Shown here: positions 6,566 through 12,767 of the stretch, piece by piece
Layout: every line of letters starts with the position of its first letter
How positions within the stretch are numbered: position 1 is the stretch's first letter
Assembly: GCA_025351035.1 (NCBI GenBank)
Contig: JANXWT010000113.1
Span: forward strand, 1-12,767
Reading direction: 5' to 3'
Source: Opitutia bacterium
GTDB lineage: Bacteria; Verrucomicrobiota; Verrucomicrobiia; Opitutales; Opitutaceae
DNA: 12,767 nucleotides
The notes under the pieces: generated by a model
What the model saw: the letters and a program-made list of their open reading frames with translations, nothing else
Told to the model about the DNA's origin: nothing
Database searches by the model: none
Program-made: the position numbers and the translations under genes

Positions 6566-9469
6566 TTAGAACGATTGCCGCATTTGGACGTAGAACATCC
6601 GGCCGCGCGGGTCGGCAACTTGGGTGTCGTAGCCGGCGCCGGCAATATTCTCGGTCACAAACGACGGGGCCGTATCCGTCGCGTTGATCAGGCCGGCCGT
6701 GACGGTGGTGTTGCCACCGAGCCACGGGGTGCGGAACTTGTAGCTGGCCTGAAGGTCGAGCGTTACATACGCTTCGACGGTGCGAAAAGTGTTTCGCACG
6801 TTCGTGAAGTCATAATAATGACCGGTGTAGTTGACGAAAGCACTGGCAGTCCATTGGCGCAATTTCCAAGAGTTCTGAAGGGTGCCCTTCACGCGCGGAA
6901 TCGTGCCTTGGCTGGTGAAGCCGGTGCCGACACCCTCGCCCTTCACGGAGGTAGTGGTGGTTTGGTCCCAGTAGTGCGCGAAGTAGTTGACCGCGATGTC
7001 ATGATTGAACTCACCCCAGCTCGGGTTCTTCCATTTGTAGTTGACCTCGAAGTCGTAGCTCTCCGTTTCCACCACCGCACGATTGACGTATTGGAGGAAG
7101 AGGGTGACGCCGGTAGCGGTATAGCGGCCGGGACGGCCGGCGGCGATGTCCGCCGGGGTCGGCGGATCACGACGGACGAGGAACTGCAGCGCCGGATCAT
7201 GAATCACGCCGATGTTCAGCGCAGTAGTGCTCGGGAGTTTGATGATACCCATGTGCTTGATTTTCGACCAGCCCGTGGAAACGGTGAGGTTTTTGATCCC
7301 CGGAACGTTGTAGACGAGGCCAACGTAATTGGCTTTCGACGTTTCCGGCTTCAGGTTCACGTTGCCCGACTGAGCCTGCTGAACCTGTTGGCTATCGTCA
7401 GCCGCGATTCCGGTGCCGGCGAGAAATACGGAAGTGGCACCGGCCGGAGTGCTCGGAACCCAATAGCGCAACGACGCAATGTCGGCCGCATTTGTGATCG
7501 TGCTGTCAAGCCGGCTCCGCAACGGGTCGTTGATGGAGGGAAACGACGAATTGGCGCCGGAGAGCAGTTCGAAAAGCGATGGAGCGCGGAAACCCTCGGC
7601 GTAGGACGCACGGAAGAGGAGATCCTTGGTCGGGCGGATGCTGATGGCGTATTTGGGTTTGGTGGACTTGAAGCTGGCGTCGATCTTGCCATGGACATCA
7701 TACTTCTCCTCACGAACTGCGATCTGGAGTTCGGAACTCTGCAGCCAGCGGTAGTTCTGTTTCTTCGAAACGAGCGGGACGCTCAGTTCGGCGTAGACGC
7801 TGTTGACAGCGCGAACGCCGTAGGTGTTTTCCCGCGTGCCGGAACCGGCAAAAGCACCCGATTGAGTCAGGGGATCGAGGAAGACCACCAATTTCTCCTT
7901 CCGCGCCTCGCCGCCGATCGCGATTCCAACCGCACCAGCGGGCAGGTCGAAGATTTCTCCTGAAACCTTGCCGTCCAGTTGTTGCTGCGTGAGCTCACCA
8001 TTGGTGGTGACGGTGTTGTCAAGTGCCTTCAACAAGAGCGGGTTATTGCCCTGCTTGTCGCCGAAGACGTTGAGGAAGAGGCCGGGAGCTTTCGCCAGAG
8101 TGCCACTGGCCGCAGCGATCACATCGGTGGTGACGATGTAATGGATGCCGATGTCGTCAAACTTGGAGGAATTCAACATGAACCCGGTTTCCCAATTCCA
8201 AGTATCAAACATGGTGCCTTTCAGGCCAAAAAGAAACCGATAGTCGGCGGTCGTGATGAAATCCGTGCGGGGCCCGACGTCGAGCGGACGGAAACGGAAA
8301 TTAACCGGCTCGCCGAAGGGGTTGTAAGGGTTGTTGGCCGGAATGACATTGACGGAACCGCTGTTGGCAGAAACGGGCGTCGCGGCCAAGAAGACATTGG
8401 TCTCGGTTTTACTGTAGGAGAGTTCGGTAAAGGCCTGCACCCGGTCGTTCATCTGGTAACTGCCCATGCTCACAAGCCCGAGGCGCGTGACGGCAGGAAT
8501 GTTCTGGTTGGGCGCAGCGAAGTCAAAAACACGCTCGACCCCGGGGAGCAACGTCTTCGCAAAAGTGGAAGCGTTGGTCCAGACGCCAGTCGAGCCATCG
8601 GGAATACCGAAGACGCCCGACGGATTCGCAGGCAGGCCAAGCGGATTGGTGGCGGTGAGGTAGGCGCTGCCGGGCCGCAGGTAGACTGTGCCGGGATTGC
8701 CGGTCGGGCTGCTTTGGTCACGGGCATCAGGGTTGATGAGCTGCAGCTGGGCCGTGCGCGAAAAACTGCGTTCAGGGCGCAACTGGCTGGCGCGGTCGAA
8801 ATAGTCGAAGACCACCATCGCACTGGCTTTGCCCGAGTTGGCTCCGACGACAAAACTGGCGCGAATCTCCCCGACGTCTTTTAGGAAGGTGTTGCCATAG
8901 CGAACCGTGGCTTCCGACCCAGAATAGTCCTTGCGCAAAATGACGTTGACAACGCCACCAATGGCATCGGAACCGTAAATGGCGGAGGCACCGTCCTGCA
9001 GAACTTCAATGCGCTCCACCGCCGCGAGCGGCAGGGAATTGATGTTAACAAAGGAGGTGGCCCCAGTGGCGGCGGACGGAGCAACCCGACGGCCGTTCAC
9101 GAGAAGAAGGGTAGCCTCGGCCCCGAGACCGCGCAAGTTGACGTTGCCCGTGCCGCCGGTGGCGCCTTGATTGTTGACGTTTTCATTGACGCCGGCGAAG
9201 TTCGACGGGATGCGCTTGAGCACATCCTGAACCGTGTTCGAGCCGGACAACTCGATGGTTTCACGCGTGATCATCGCGACGGGAGCGGGTCCCTCGGTGT
9301 CGATGCGTTTGATCGACGAACCGGTGACCTCGAATTTTTGAAGTTGGATGGTATCGCTCTTTTTTTCCGCATCAGCGGCAGCGGCCGTCTGGGCCGCGAG
9401 GTTTGCTAGGCCGAATCCCGAAACAAGGGAAAGCGCGGCCAGCAGATTCCATGAGGAACGTGCATTCAT
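6566..9469 (-). CDS. TonB-dependent receptor 1 (complete)
   Basis: This 967-residue outer-membrane receptor is complete. The ATG at 9467-9469 starts a signal peptide (about residues 1-27, ending NLAAQ). A short linker contains LQKFEVTGSSIKR (43-55), the usual entry into the plug domain. The plug (about 57-180) shows VNLRGLGAEATLLLVNGRRV (110-129) and VERIEVLQDGASAIYGSDAI (151-170) followed by GGVVNVI. The rest is the 22-strand barrel, with YAEGFRAPSLFELL and a C-terminal MRQSF ending in Phe as required for barrel insertion. Such receptors take up siderophores, cobalamin, glycans or peptides using TonB energy. Ligand is not readable from sequence. The next co-directional gene is a secreted S9 peptidase, which might hint at peptide use. 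No Shine-Dalgarno motif: the 20 nt before the ATG are C/A-rich. A strong terminator follows. Confidence 0.95.
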   Translation of the reverse strand: MNARSSWNLLAALSLVSGFGLANLAAQTAAAADAEKKSDTIQLQKFEVTGSSIKRIDTEGPAPVAMITRETIELSGSNTVQDVLKRIPSNFAGVNENVNNQGATGGTGNVNLRGLGAEATLLLVNGRRVAPSAATGATSFVNINSLPLAAVERIEVLQDGASAIYGSDAIGGVVNVILRKDYSGSEATVRYGNTFLKDVGEIRASFVVGANSGKASAMVVFDYFDRASQLRPERSFSRTAQLQLINPDARDQSSPTGNPGTVYLRPGSAYLTATNPLGLPANPSGVFGIPDGSTGVWTNASTFAKTLLPGVERVFDFAAPNQNIPAVTRLGLVSMGSYQMNDRVQAFTELSYSKTETNVFLAATPVSANSGSVNVIPANNPYNPFGEPVNFRFRPLDVGPRTDFITTADYRFLFGLKGTMFDTWNWETGFMLNSSKFDDIGIHYIVTTDVIAAASGTLAKAPGLFLNVFGDKQGNNPLLLKALDNTVTTNGELTQQQLDGKVSGEIFDLPAGAVGIAIGGEARKEKLVVFLDPLTQSGAFAGSGTRENTYGVRAVNSVYAELSVPLVSKKQNYRWLQSSELQIAVREEKYDVHGKIDASFKSTKPKYAISIRPTKDLLFRASYAEGFRAPSLFELLSGANSSFPSINDPLRSRLDSTITNAADIASLRYWVPSTPAGATSVFLAGTGIAADDSQQVQQAQSGNVNLKPETSKANYVGLVYNVPGIKNLTVSTGWSKIKHMGIIKLPSTTALNIGVIHDPALQFLVRRDPPTPADIAAGRPGRYTATGVTLFLQYVNRAVVETESYDFEVNYKWKNPSWGEFNHDIAVNYFAHYWDQTTTTSVKGEGVGTGFTSQGTIPRVKGTLQNSWKLRQWTASAFVNYTGHYYDFTNVRNTFRTVEAYVTLDLQASYKFRTPWLGGNTTVTAGLINATDTAPSFVTENIAGAGYDTQVADPRGRMFYVQMRQSF

Positions 9470-9698
9470 ATGGTGTGGTGTGGGTGGGTTGGAGTTAATC
9501 AGGCTGCCCCGATCAGCTATCAGCTAGGTGTCCGGGGAGCGGATAGACCGGATGCAATAACCGCAAGCCAAAATAACAGATTCCCGCGGCAGGCCGCTAA
9601 GTGAACGCGCTCTTTTCGCCAGCGCTACTCCCCGGGCAAGCCCTGGGGATGGCCGAATCTCGCGGCGCTCGGAACTACGCGCGGCCCGGCATGGGGCC
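9470..9698 (-). promoter_or_regulatory. Upstream region of TonB-dependent receptor 1
   Basis: This 229-bp gene-free stretch precedes receptor 1. On the minus strand an extended -10-like TGTTATTTT lies at 9570-9578, about 100 nt before the start codon, without an obvious -35. Closer to the gene is a direct repeat of ATCAGCT (9512-9518 and 9519-9525, plus-strand reading), flanked by CCCCG (9507-9511) and CGGGG (9533-9537), which can pair. The last 20 nt before the ATG consist almost entirely of A and C on the minus strand, an unstructured leader. The promoter call is weak; the repeats are real. I see no protein in the short open frames here. Confidence 0.3.
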
Positions 9699-9730
9699 AA
9701 AAAAAGCGGCCCTGCCAAAGCAGGGCCGCT
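9699..9730 (-). terminator. Intrinsic terminator left behind by the TonB receptor remnant
   Basis: AGCGGCCCTGC (9705-9715) and GCAGGGCCGCT (9720-9730) form a perfect 11-bp stem with a 4-base loop, followed on the minus strand by seven Ts (9699-9705). It lies 33 nt past the stop codon of the receptor remnant, matching the geometry of the terminators after receptors 1 and 3. It is textbook quality. Confidence 0.9.
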
Positions 9731-9763
9731 GAAGTGATAACCGACTAGTCGGATAGAGCCGGC

Positions 9764-9949
9764 TCAGAGTTTCTTTTCGAGTCCGATATAGATGAAGCGG
9801 CCTTCGTCGGTGTAGAGGAAGCCCGGGTAACCGTTCGAGTTGGCGGTGAGGCGGCTGCCTAGGCCCTTGAAATTCCAACCCGAGTTGGCTTGCGCCCTCC
9901 AGTGCAAATAGACGTCATCGCCCACGGGGTGGTGAATCAATGCTCCCTC
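9764..9949 (-). pseudogene. C-terminal remnant of a second TonB-dependent receptor
   Basis: The minus-strand frame ending at the TGA in 9764-9766 is open for 61 codons up to a TGA at 9950-9952, with no ATG. Its last residues, NGYPGFLYTDEGRFIYIGLE followed by KKL, align with the end of receptor 3 (SEGYPSHLYNSTGRFVYVSM followed by DKKF): shared positions include GYP, LY, GRF, Y and KK. This is the terminal barrel strand of the family. Upstream residues (HWRAQANSGWNFKGLGSRLT) are probably also receptor-derived. Homology cannot extend beyond about position 9949, whereas intact receptors have 900 or more residues, so nearly the whole gene is missing. A good terminator still follows it. Translation as a free small peptide is possible but there is no start signal to support it. 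Confidence 0.78.
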
Positions 9950-10031
9950 TCAATTGACTGTCGCAGCACGGACTGCCCCGTTAATTGCATCGACAAATAT
10001 TGGGCATGTTTGCATATCACGGCTGTTTTTC
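9950..10031 (+). promoter_or_regulatory. Breakpoint and upstream region of the small secreted protein gene
   Basis: This stretch lies between the broken end of the receptor remnant and the start of the divergent secreted-protein gene, and is locally more AT-rich than its surroundings. A weak sigma-70-like pair, TCGACA (9990-9995) and CATATC (10013-10018) with 17-bp spacing, would place transcription start only a few bases before the ATG at 10032. The -10 match is poor. I see no inverted repeats, target-site duplications or attachment-site features that would show how the receptor gene was cut. Confidence 0.25.
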
Positions 10032-10589
10032 ATGACAACGCACCGGTTTATCCGCCAAAGCGCCCAATTTGCCGTAGTCTTGGGAGGACTGGCCTTTACC
10101 ACCCCCAGTCAGGCGAGCGAAACACTCAAATCGATACTGACCGAAGATGAGTATCGCCAGTCCGGACTGAGCAAGCTCAGCGAGGAAGAGCAAACCGTGT
10201 TGCTGCAGGCACTGCAGAAACGCGGAATAAATGGATCGAAAAACGGCCAAACGGCCGCCCTGCCATCACAAGCTCCCGAAAAGAAGGGGCTGTGGGCGCG
10301 CATCATGGATTTTGGCGCTGAGCAATTACCGGTGAAACATCCGCAGGACGAGGGTGAGGTCGTGGAAGTGGTCGCCCAGATGACCAAACCGTTTCGGGGT
10401 TTGCAGGGACGCACGATCTTCTATCTCGACAACGGCCAGGTCTGGCAGCAACGGATCGATGAAGTCTATTACTTGGGGAAATCCATCCCCAACCCAAAGG
10501 TGATCATCCGACGCACGCGCTTTGGCTACCGGATGCTGATTTCCGCAGTGGAGCCAGACTTCGCGGTGGCGGTGAAAAGGATCGAATAG
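10032..10589 (+). CDS. Small secreted protein of unknown function with LDNGQVW motif
   Basis: The product is 185 residues from the ATG at 10032. The frame is open from 9954, but 10032 begins a signal peptide directly (MTTHRFIRQSAQFAVVLGGL, cleavage probably after PSQA, about residue 29). Next comes an acidic segment, LTEDEYRQSGLSKLSEEEQT (36-55), predicted helical; then a Gln/Lys-rich linker (about 62-85) and GLWARIMDFG (86-95). The C-terminal part (about 118-185) looks like a small beta domain: KPFRGLQGRTIFYLDNGQVW (119-138), then VIIRRTRFGYRMLI and AVAVKRIE. The pairing of a GLxKLSxEE segment with an LDNGQVWxQ beta domain is one I recall from unnamed secreted proteins of Gammaproteobacteria; I know no function. 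It is head-to-head with the receptor remnant and convergent with receptor 3. No Shine-Dalgarno motif. Confidence 0.82.
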   Translation: MTTHRFIRQSAQFAVVLGGLAFTTPSQASETLKSILTEDEYRQSGLSKLSEEEQTVLLQALQKRGINGSKNGQTAALPSQAPEKKGLWARIMDFGAEQLPVKHPQDEGEVVEVVAQMTKPFRGLQGRTIFYLDNGQVWQQRIDEVYYLGKSIPNPKVIIRRTRFGYRMLISAVEPDFAVAVKRIE

Positions 10590-10614
10590 CGTCGGGCCGG
10601 ATCCAACCGGTCAC

Positions 10615-10643
10615 AAAAAAAGCGCCCCGGTTAAAGGGCGCTT
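10615..10643 (-). terminator. Intrinsic terminator downstream of TonB-dependent receptor 3
   Basis: AAGCGCCC (10620-10627) pairs with GGGCGCTT (10636-10643) around an 8-base loop, followed on the minus strand by seven Ts (10615-10621). It lies 25 nt after the stop codon of receptor 3. It may also act for the convergent secreted-protein gene, since ATTTTT follows about 6 nt after the stem on the plus strand, but that direction is weaker. Confidence 0.85.
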
Positions 10644-10668
10644 GGTAATTTTTGCGGGAGCCGGTTTC

Positions 10669-12767
10669 TTAGAATTTCTTATCCATCGAAACGTAGACGA
10701 ACCGGCCGGTCGAGTTATACAAGTGGCTCGGGTAACCTTCTGAGTTGTTGCCGCCGCCGGAGGCGAACGGCGGATCCTTGTCCAATACGTTGTTTGCACC
10801 AATGGTGAACTTGGTATTGGCCAACCAGTCGTTGGACTTAGAGCCAGTGTCGTAGGTCAACTGCAGATCGCAGAAGGTGGTCGCTTTGACCCAGAACGGA
10901 ACACCATCCGGATCGAAGTCGTTGAACCCATCGGTGTAGTTGGCCGAAACCGAGGCACCCCAGTGTTTGAGGGTCCAAGAAACTTCGCCGCGGCCCTTCT
11001 TCTTCAGGTAGCCGTCGTAAGCGGAGATTTCCACCGAGGCGTCGGTGCCGATAAGCTCGACCAAAGGCTGGCCGGCCGTGGTCGCCTTCTTAAAGCTATA
11101 CATGTAGGTGGCCCCTAGGCTAACGTCAAAGCGACCCCAATCTGCCGTCGGAATGGCATAGCTGGTCATGATGTCATAGCCCTTGGCGTCAGTTTCACCG
11201 ACATTGCGATACACGCCGTTGACCTGCAAAACCACACTGCCACCGGCATTGCGGATAACGCTTTCACCAGGGATAAGTCCACCCGGAGCGTCGTTGGTGT
11301 GGCCCGGGGAATGACCGATCTCGCGATTAATCACGTCCTGCCAGTCGACCGTTACCGTGCCCTTGCGATTCAAGTTCCACCAGTCGACGGAAAGGGTGAA
11401 TCCCTTGATCGCCTTCGGTGTCCAGACGAAGCCCACGTTGGTGGACTTGGTCTTCTCGGGGCTGAGGTTCCGGTTGCCTGAGGTAGTGACACTCATTTCC
11501 GAATAACCTAGGTTATTGCGTGGATCGGTGATCGACTGGAGGTTGCTCGAGACACCGGCAAACTGCTCAAAGAGCGACGGTTCGCGGTATCCCTTGCCCC
11601 AGCTGGCGCGGATCGTGAGGCTCTCATCACTCATCGGCTGCCACCGCAAGCCCACCTTCGGCACCGTGGTGGACCTGTTGGAGGTGATGAAATCCTCGTT
11701 GCGGGCCGCGAGGTCCAGCGTGAGGTTGTGGGCGAAACTCGTCGAATTCTTAGCCGAATAAAGCGGCAGGCTGAGCTCGGCAAAGAAAGCTCCGACCTTG
11801 CGTTTGGCATTCGTCGGAGTGGTGGGCAGGTTGCCCATGATGTCGCCCGCGGCGGCAAAGCCGTCGATCGACTGTTCGAGTCTCTCGTTGCGAAGCTCAT
11901 AGCCAATGGCGAAGCCCGCGTCGCCGCCCGGCACTGAGAAGAGGCTCGCCGTGTTGAACACAACAGTGGCGTCGAGCAGCGAGCCCTCGGCAATGGCCTT
12001 GGTCCAGATCTGCGCATAAGCAACCGTCCTGTCATTGCTCGCGATCGGATTGCGGAAGTAGCCGAAGGGGTTGTAGGGAATCGTGGTGCCGATGTAGGAT
12101 GCGCTGGCCGGATTGAAGATCGGGTCGGCCGCGTTCACGATCCGATTATAGCGCGAAGTCGAGATGAGCCTCTGGTCGGAGACATCCTTGACATCACTGT
12201 AGCGAAAACCGGCATCGAGGTTCCAGTTGCTATTATTAATGTTGTCCATCTTGACACCAGCTGTGATCATGTAGCTGTCGACATAGTCTTTCAGGATGCG
12301 GTTGCCGAACTCGAACATACGCGCCTTGGTGCCGCCGGTGAGGTCGATGTTGAAGGGATTGAAGGGATTAAAAGCACCGGCAGCGGCCGCGCGGGCCCGG
12401 CCATCGGGCAGTGGCAACGGATTGGCCGTGCGGGCCGGGATGATGATTTCAACTACGCCCGGGGAAGTGAAGGTGCCCGTAGCCAGTGGAGCGAGTTGGT
12501 TCTCCACAAAGACCTTCGAGTAGCTGAAGTCGTAGTAGCCGCGGATGTTCTCGGAACCGAACAGCTTGGTTTCGCCGTTGAAGAAGGCGCTTTCCCGCTG
12601 CGAACCCGGATACGACATGGAAAACTCATTGAAGTTGAACCGCGAGCGGTTCGTGGCGTCATCAAAGTAGCTGTATTGGGAGGCCGGCAGCAGACCATTG
12701 TTCGTGGTATTCCGATTGCCGGGACGGGGAACAAGGCTGTTCGAATTAAGCGTCGCACCCGTCGTGG
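10669..12767 (-). CDS. TonB-dependent receptor 3, C-terminal part (runs off right edge)
   Basis: The frame is open from the stop at 10669-10671 to the right edge, giving 698 residues. The ATG at 12618 is not the real start: the frame continues upstream for 49 more codons (for example NRNTTNNGLLPASQYSYFDD) with receptor-like sequence and no stop. What is present is barrel: IRASWGKGYREPSLFEQFAG (matching YAEGFRAPSLFELL in receptor 1), LSPEKTKSTNVGFVWTP, NVLDKDPPFASGG, and a terminal GRFVYVSMDKKF ending in Phe. The signal peptide and plug must lie beyond 12767. NPF-containing loops (FNPFNPFNI and IPYNPFGYFRNP) parallel YNPFGEPVNF in receptor 1. It is paralogous to receptor 1 but diverged; ligand unknown. 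Confidence 0.93.
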   Translation of the reverse strand, partial: TTGATLNSNSLVPRPGNRNTTNNGLLPASQYSYFDDATNRSRFNFNEFSMSYPGSQRESAFFNGETKLFGSENIRGYYDFSYSKVFVENQLAPLATGTFTSPGVVEIIIPARTANPLPLPDGRARAAAAGAFNPFNPFNIDLTGGTKARMFEFGNRILKDYVDSYMITAGVKMDNINNSNWNLDAGFRYSDVKDVSDQRLISTSRYNRIVNAADPIFNPASASYIGTTIPYNPFGYFRNPIASNDRTVAYAQIWTKAIAEGSLLDATVVFNTASLFSVPGGDAGFAIGYELRNERLEQSIDGFAAAGDIMGNLPTTPTNAKRKVGAFFAELSLPLYSAKNSTSFAHNLTLDLAARNEDFITSNRSTTVPKVGLRWQPMSDESLTIRASWGKGYREPSLFEQFAGVSSNLQSITDPRNNLGYSEMSVTTSGNRNLSPEKTKSTNVGFVWTPKAIKGFTLSVDWWNLNRKGTVTVDWQDVINREIGHSPGHTNDAPGGLIPGESVIRNAGGSVVLQVNGVYRNVGETDAKGYDIMTSYAIPTADWGRFDVSLGATYMYSFKKATTAGQPLVELIGTDASVEISAYDGYLKKKGRGEVSWTLKHWGASVSANYTDGFNDFDPDGVPFWVKATTFCDLQLTYDTGSKSNDWLANTKFTIGANNVLDKDPPFASGGGNNSEGYPSHLYNSTGRFVYVSMDKKF

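Noticed and set aside
6466..6645. 60-codon N-terminal extension of the S9 peptidase
   Set aside because: It would run through the receptor's terminator and 3' end and would place the signal peptide internally.
6575..8884. Two long plus-strand open frames (462 and 301 codons) opposite TonB-dependent receptor 1
   Set aside because: They lie in a single reading frame opposite the receptor and look like complementary-strand shadows; no motifs or start signals.
9550..9572. Possible sigma-54 promoter (TGGC ... TTGC) ahead of receptor 1
   Set aside because: The GG and GC elements are 12 bp apart rather than the required 10, so it does not fit.
9629..9648. Imperfect inverted repeat CCCCGGGC/GCCCTGGGG upstream of receptor 1
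   Set aside because: The 2-base loop and bulge make a stable hairpin unlikely; ordinary for GC-rich DNA.
9524..9718. 64-codon minus-strand frame upstream of receptor 1
   Set aside because: Arg-rich, no domain, and it would start inside the terminator of the receptor remnant.
1..12767. Search for CRISPR arrays, tRNAs, rRNAs, transposases, integrases, toxin-antitoxin or defence genes
   Set aside because: No regularly spaced repeats, cloverleaf-like segments or characteristic protein motifs of these classes were found on either strand.

Overview
The window looks like chromosomal DNA from a GC-rich, Gram-negative member of Verrucomicrobiota, most likely Opitutaceae. This rests on GC-rich codon use, the style of the TonB-dependent receptors (mature N-terminus with a VTGSSIKR-type motif, barrel ending in an aromatic residue), the many secreted or outer-membrane products, and start codons without Shine-Dalgarno sequences. 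The taxonomic call is inference; there is no rRNA here to confirm it.

Left part (1-4277). The 5' end of rplM (ribosomal protein L13) runs off the left edge on the minus strand. Upstream of it, also on the minus strand, is a small outer-membrane beta-barrel protein resembling TorF-type porins. Divergent from that is a tightly packed plus-strand operon of three housekeeping genes: a DUF423 membrane protein, a CCA-adding/poly(A)-polymerase family enzyme with an HD domain, and transaldolase. Both junctions are ATGA stop/start overlaps. A MOSC-domain protein converges on transaldolase and the two stop codons interlock in a CTAG. Between the MOSC gene and the next gene is a 200-bp non-coding stretch with two diverged copies of a roughly 35-bp REP-like repeat.

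Middle part (4477-9469). A secreted S9-family (prolyl-oligopeptidase-like) peptidase lies downstream of a complete 967-residue TonB-dependent receptor, both on the minus strand. A very strong intrinsic terminator sits between them, its T-tract ending only 18 nt before the peptidase start. The pair could import and degrade peptides, but that is inference.

Right part (9470-12767). After the receptor's promoter region comes a gene remnant: about 50-60 codons of the C-terminus of a second TonB-dependent receptor, still followed by a perfect terminator but with no 5' portion. Directly beyond its broken end, facing the other way, is a small secreted protein of unrecognised function with an LDNGQVW motif. 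The window ends inside a third TonB-dependent receptor on the minus strand, which has an intact 3' end and terminator but whose signal peptide and plug domain lie beyond the right edge. The three receptor 3' ends suggest a cluster grown by duplication and then partly eroded.

I see no rRNA, tRNA, CRISPR array, transposase, phage gene or recognisable defence system. The points most worth a second look are the receptor remnant with its neighbouring secreted protein, the REP-like repeat pair, and the terminator-before-start arrangement ahead of the S9 peptidase.
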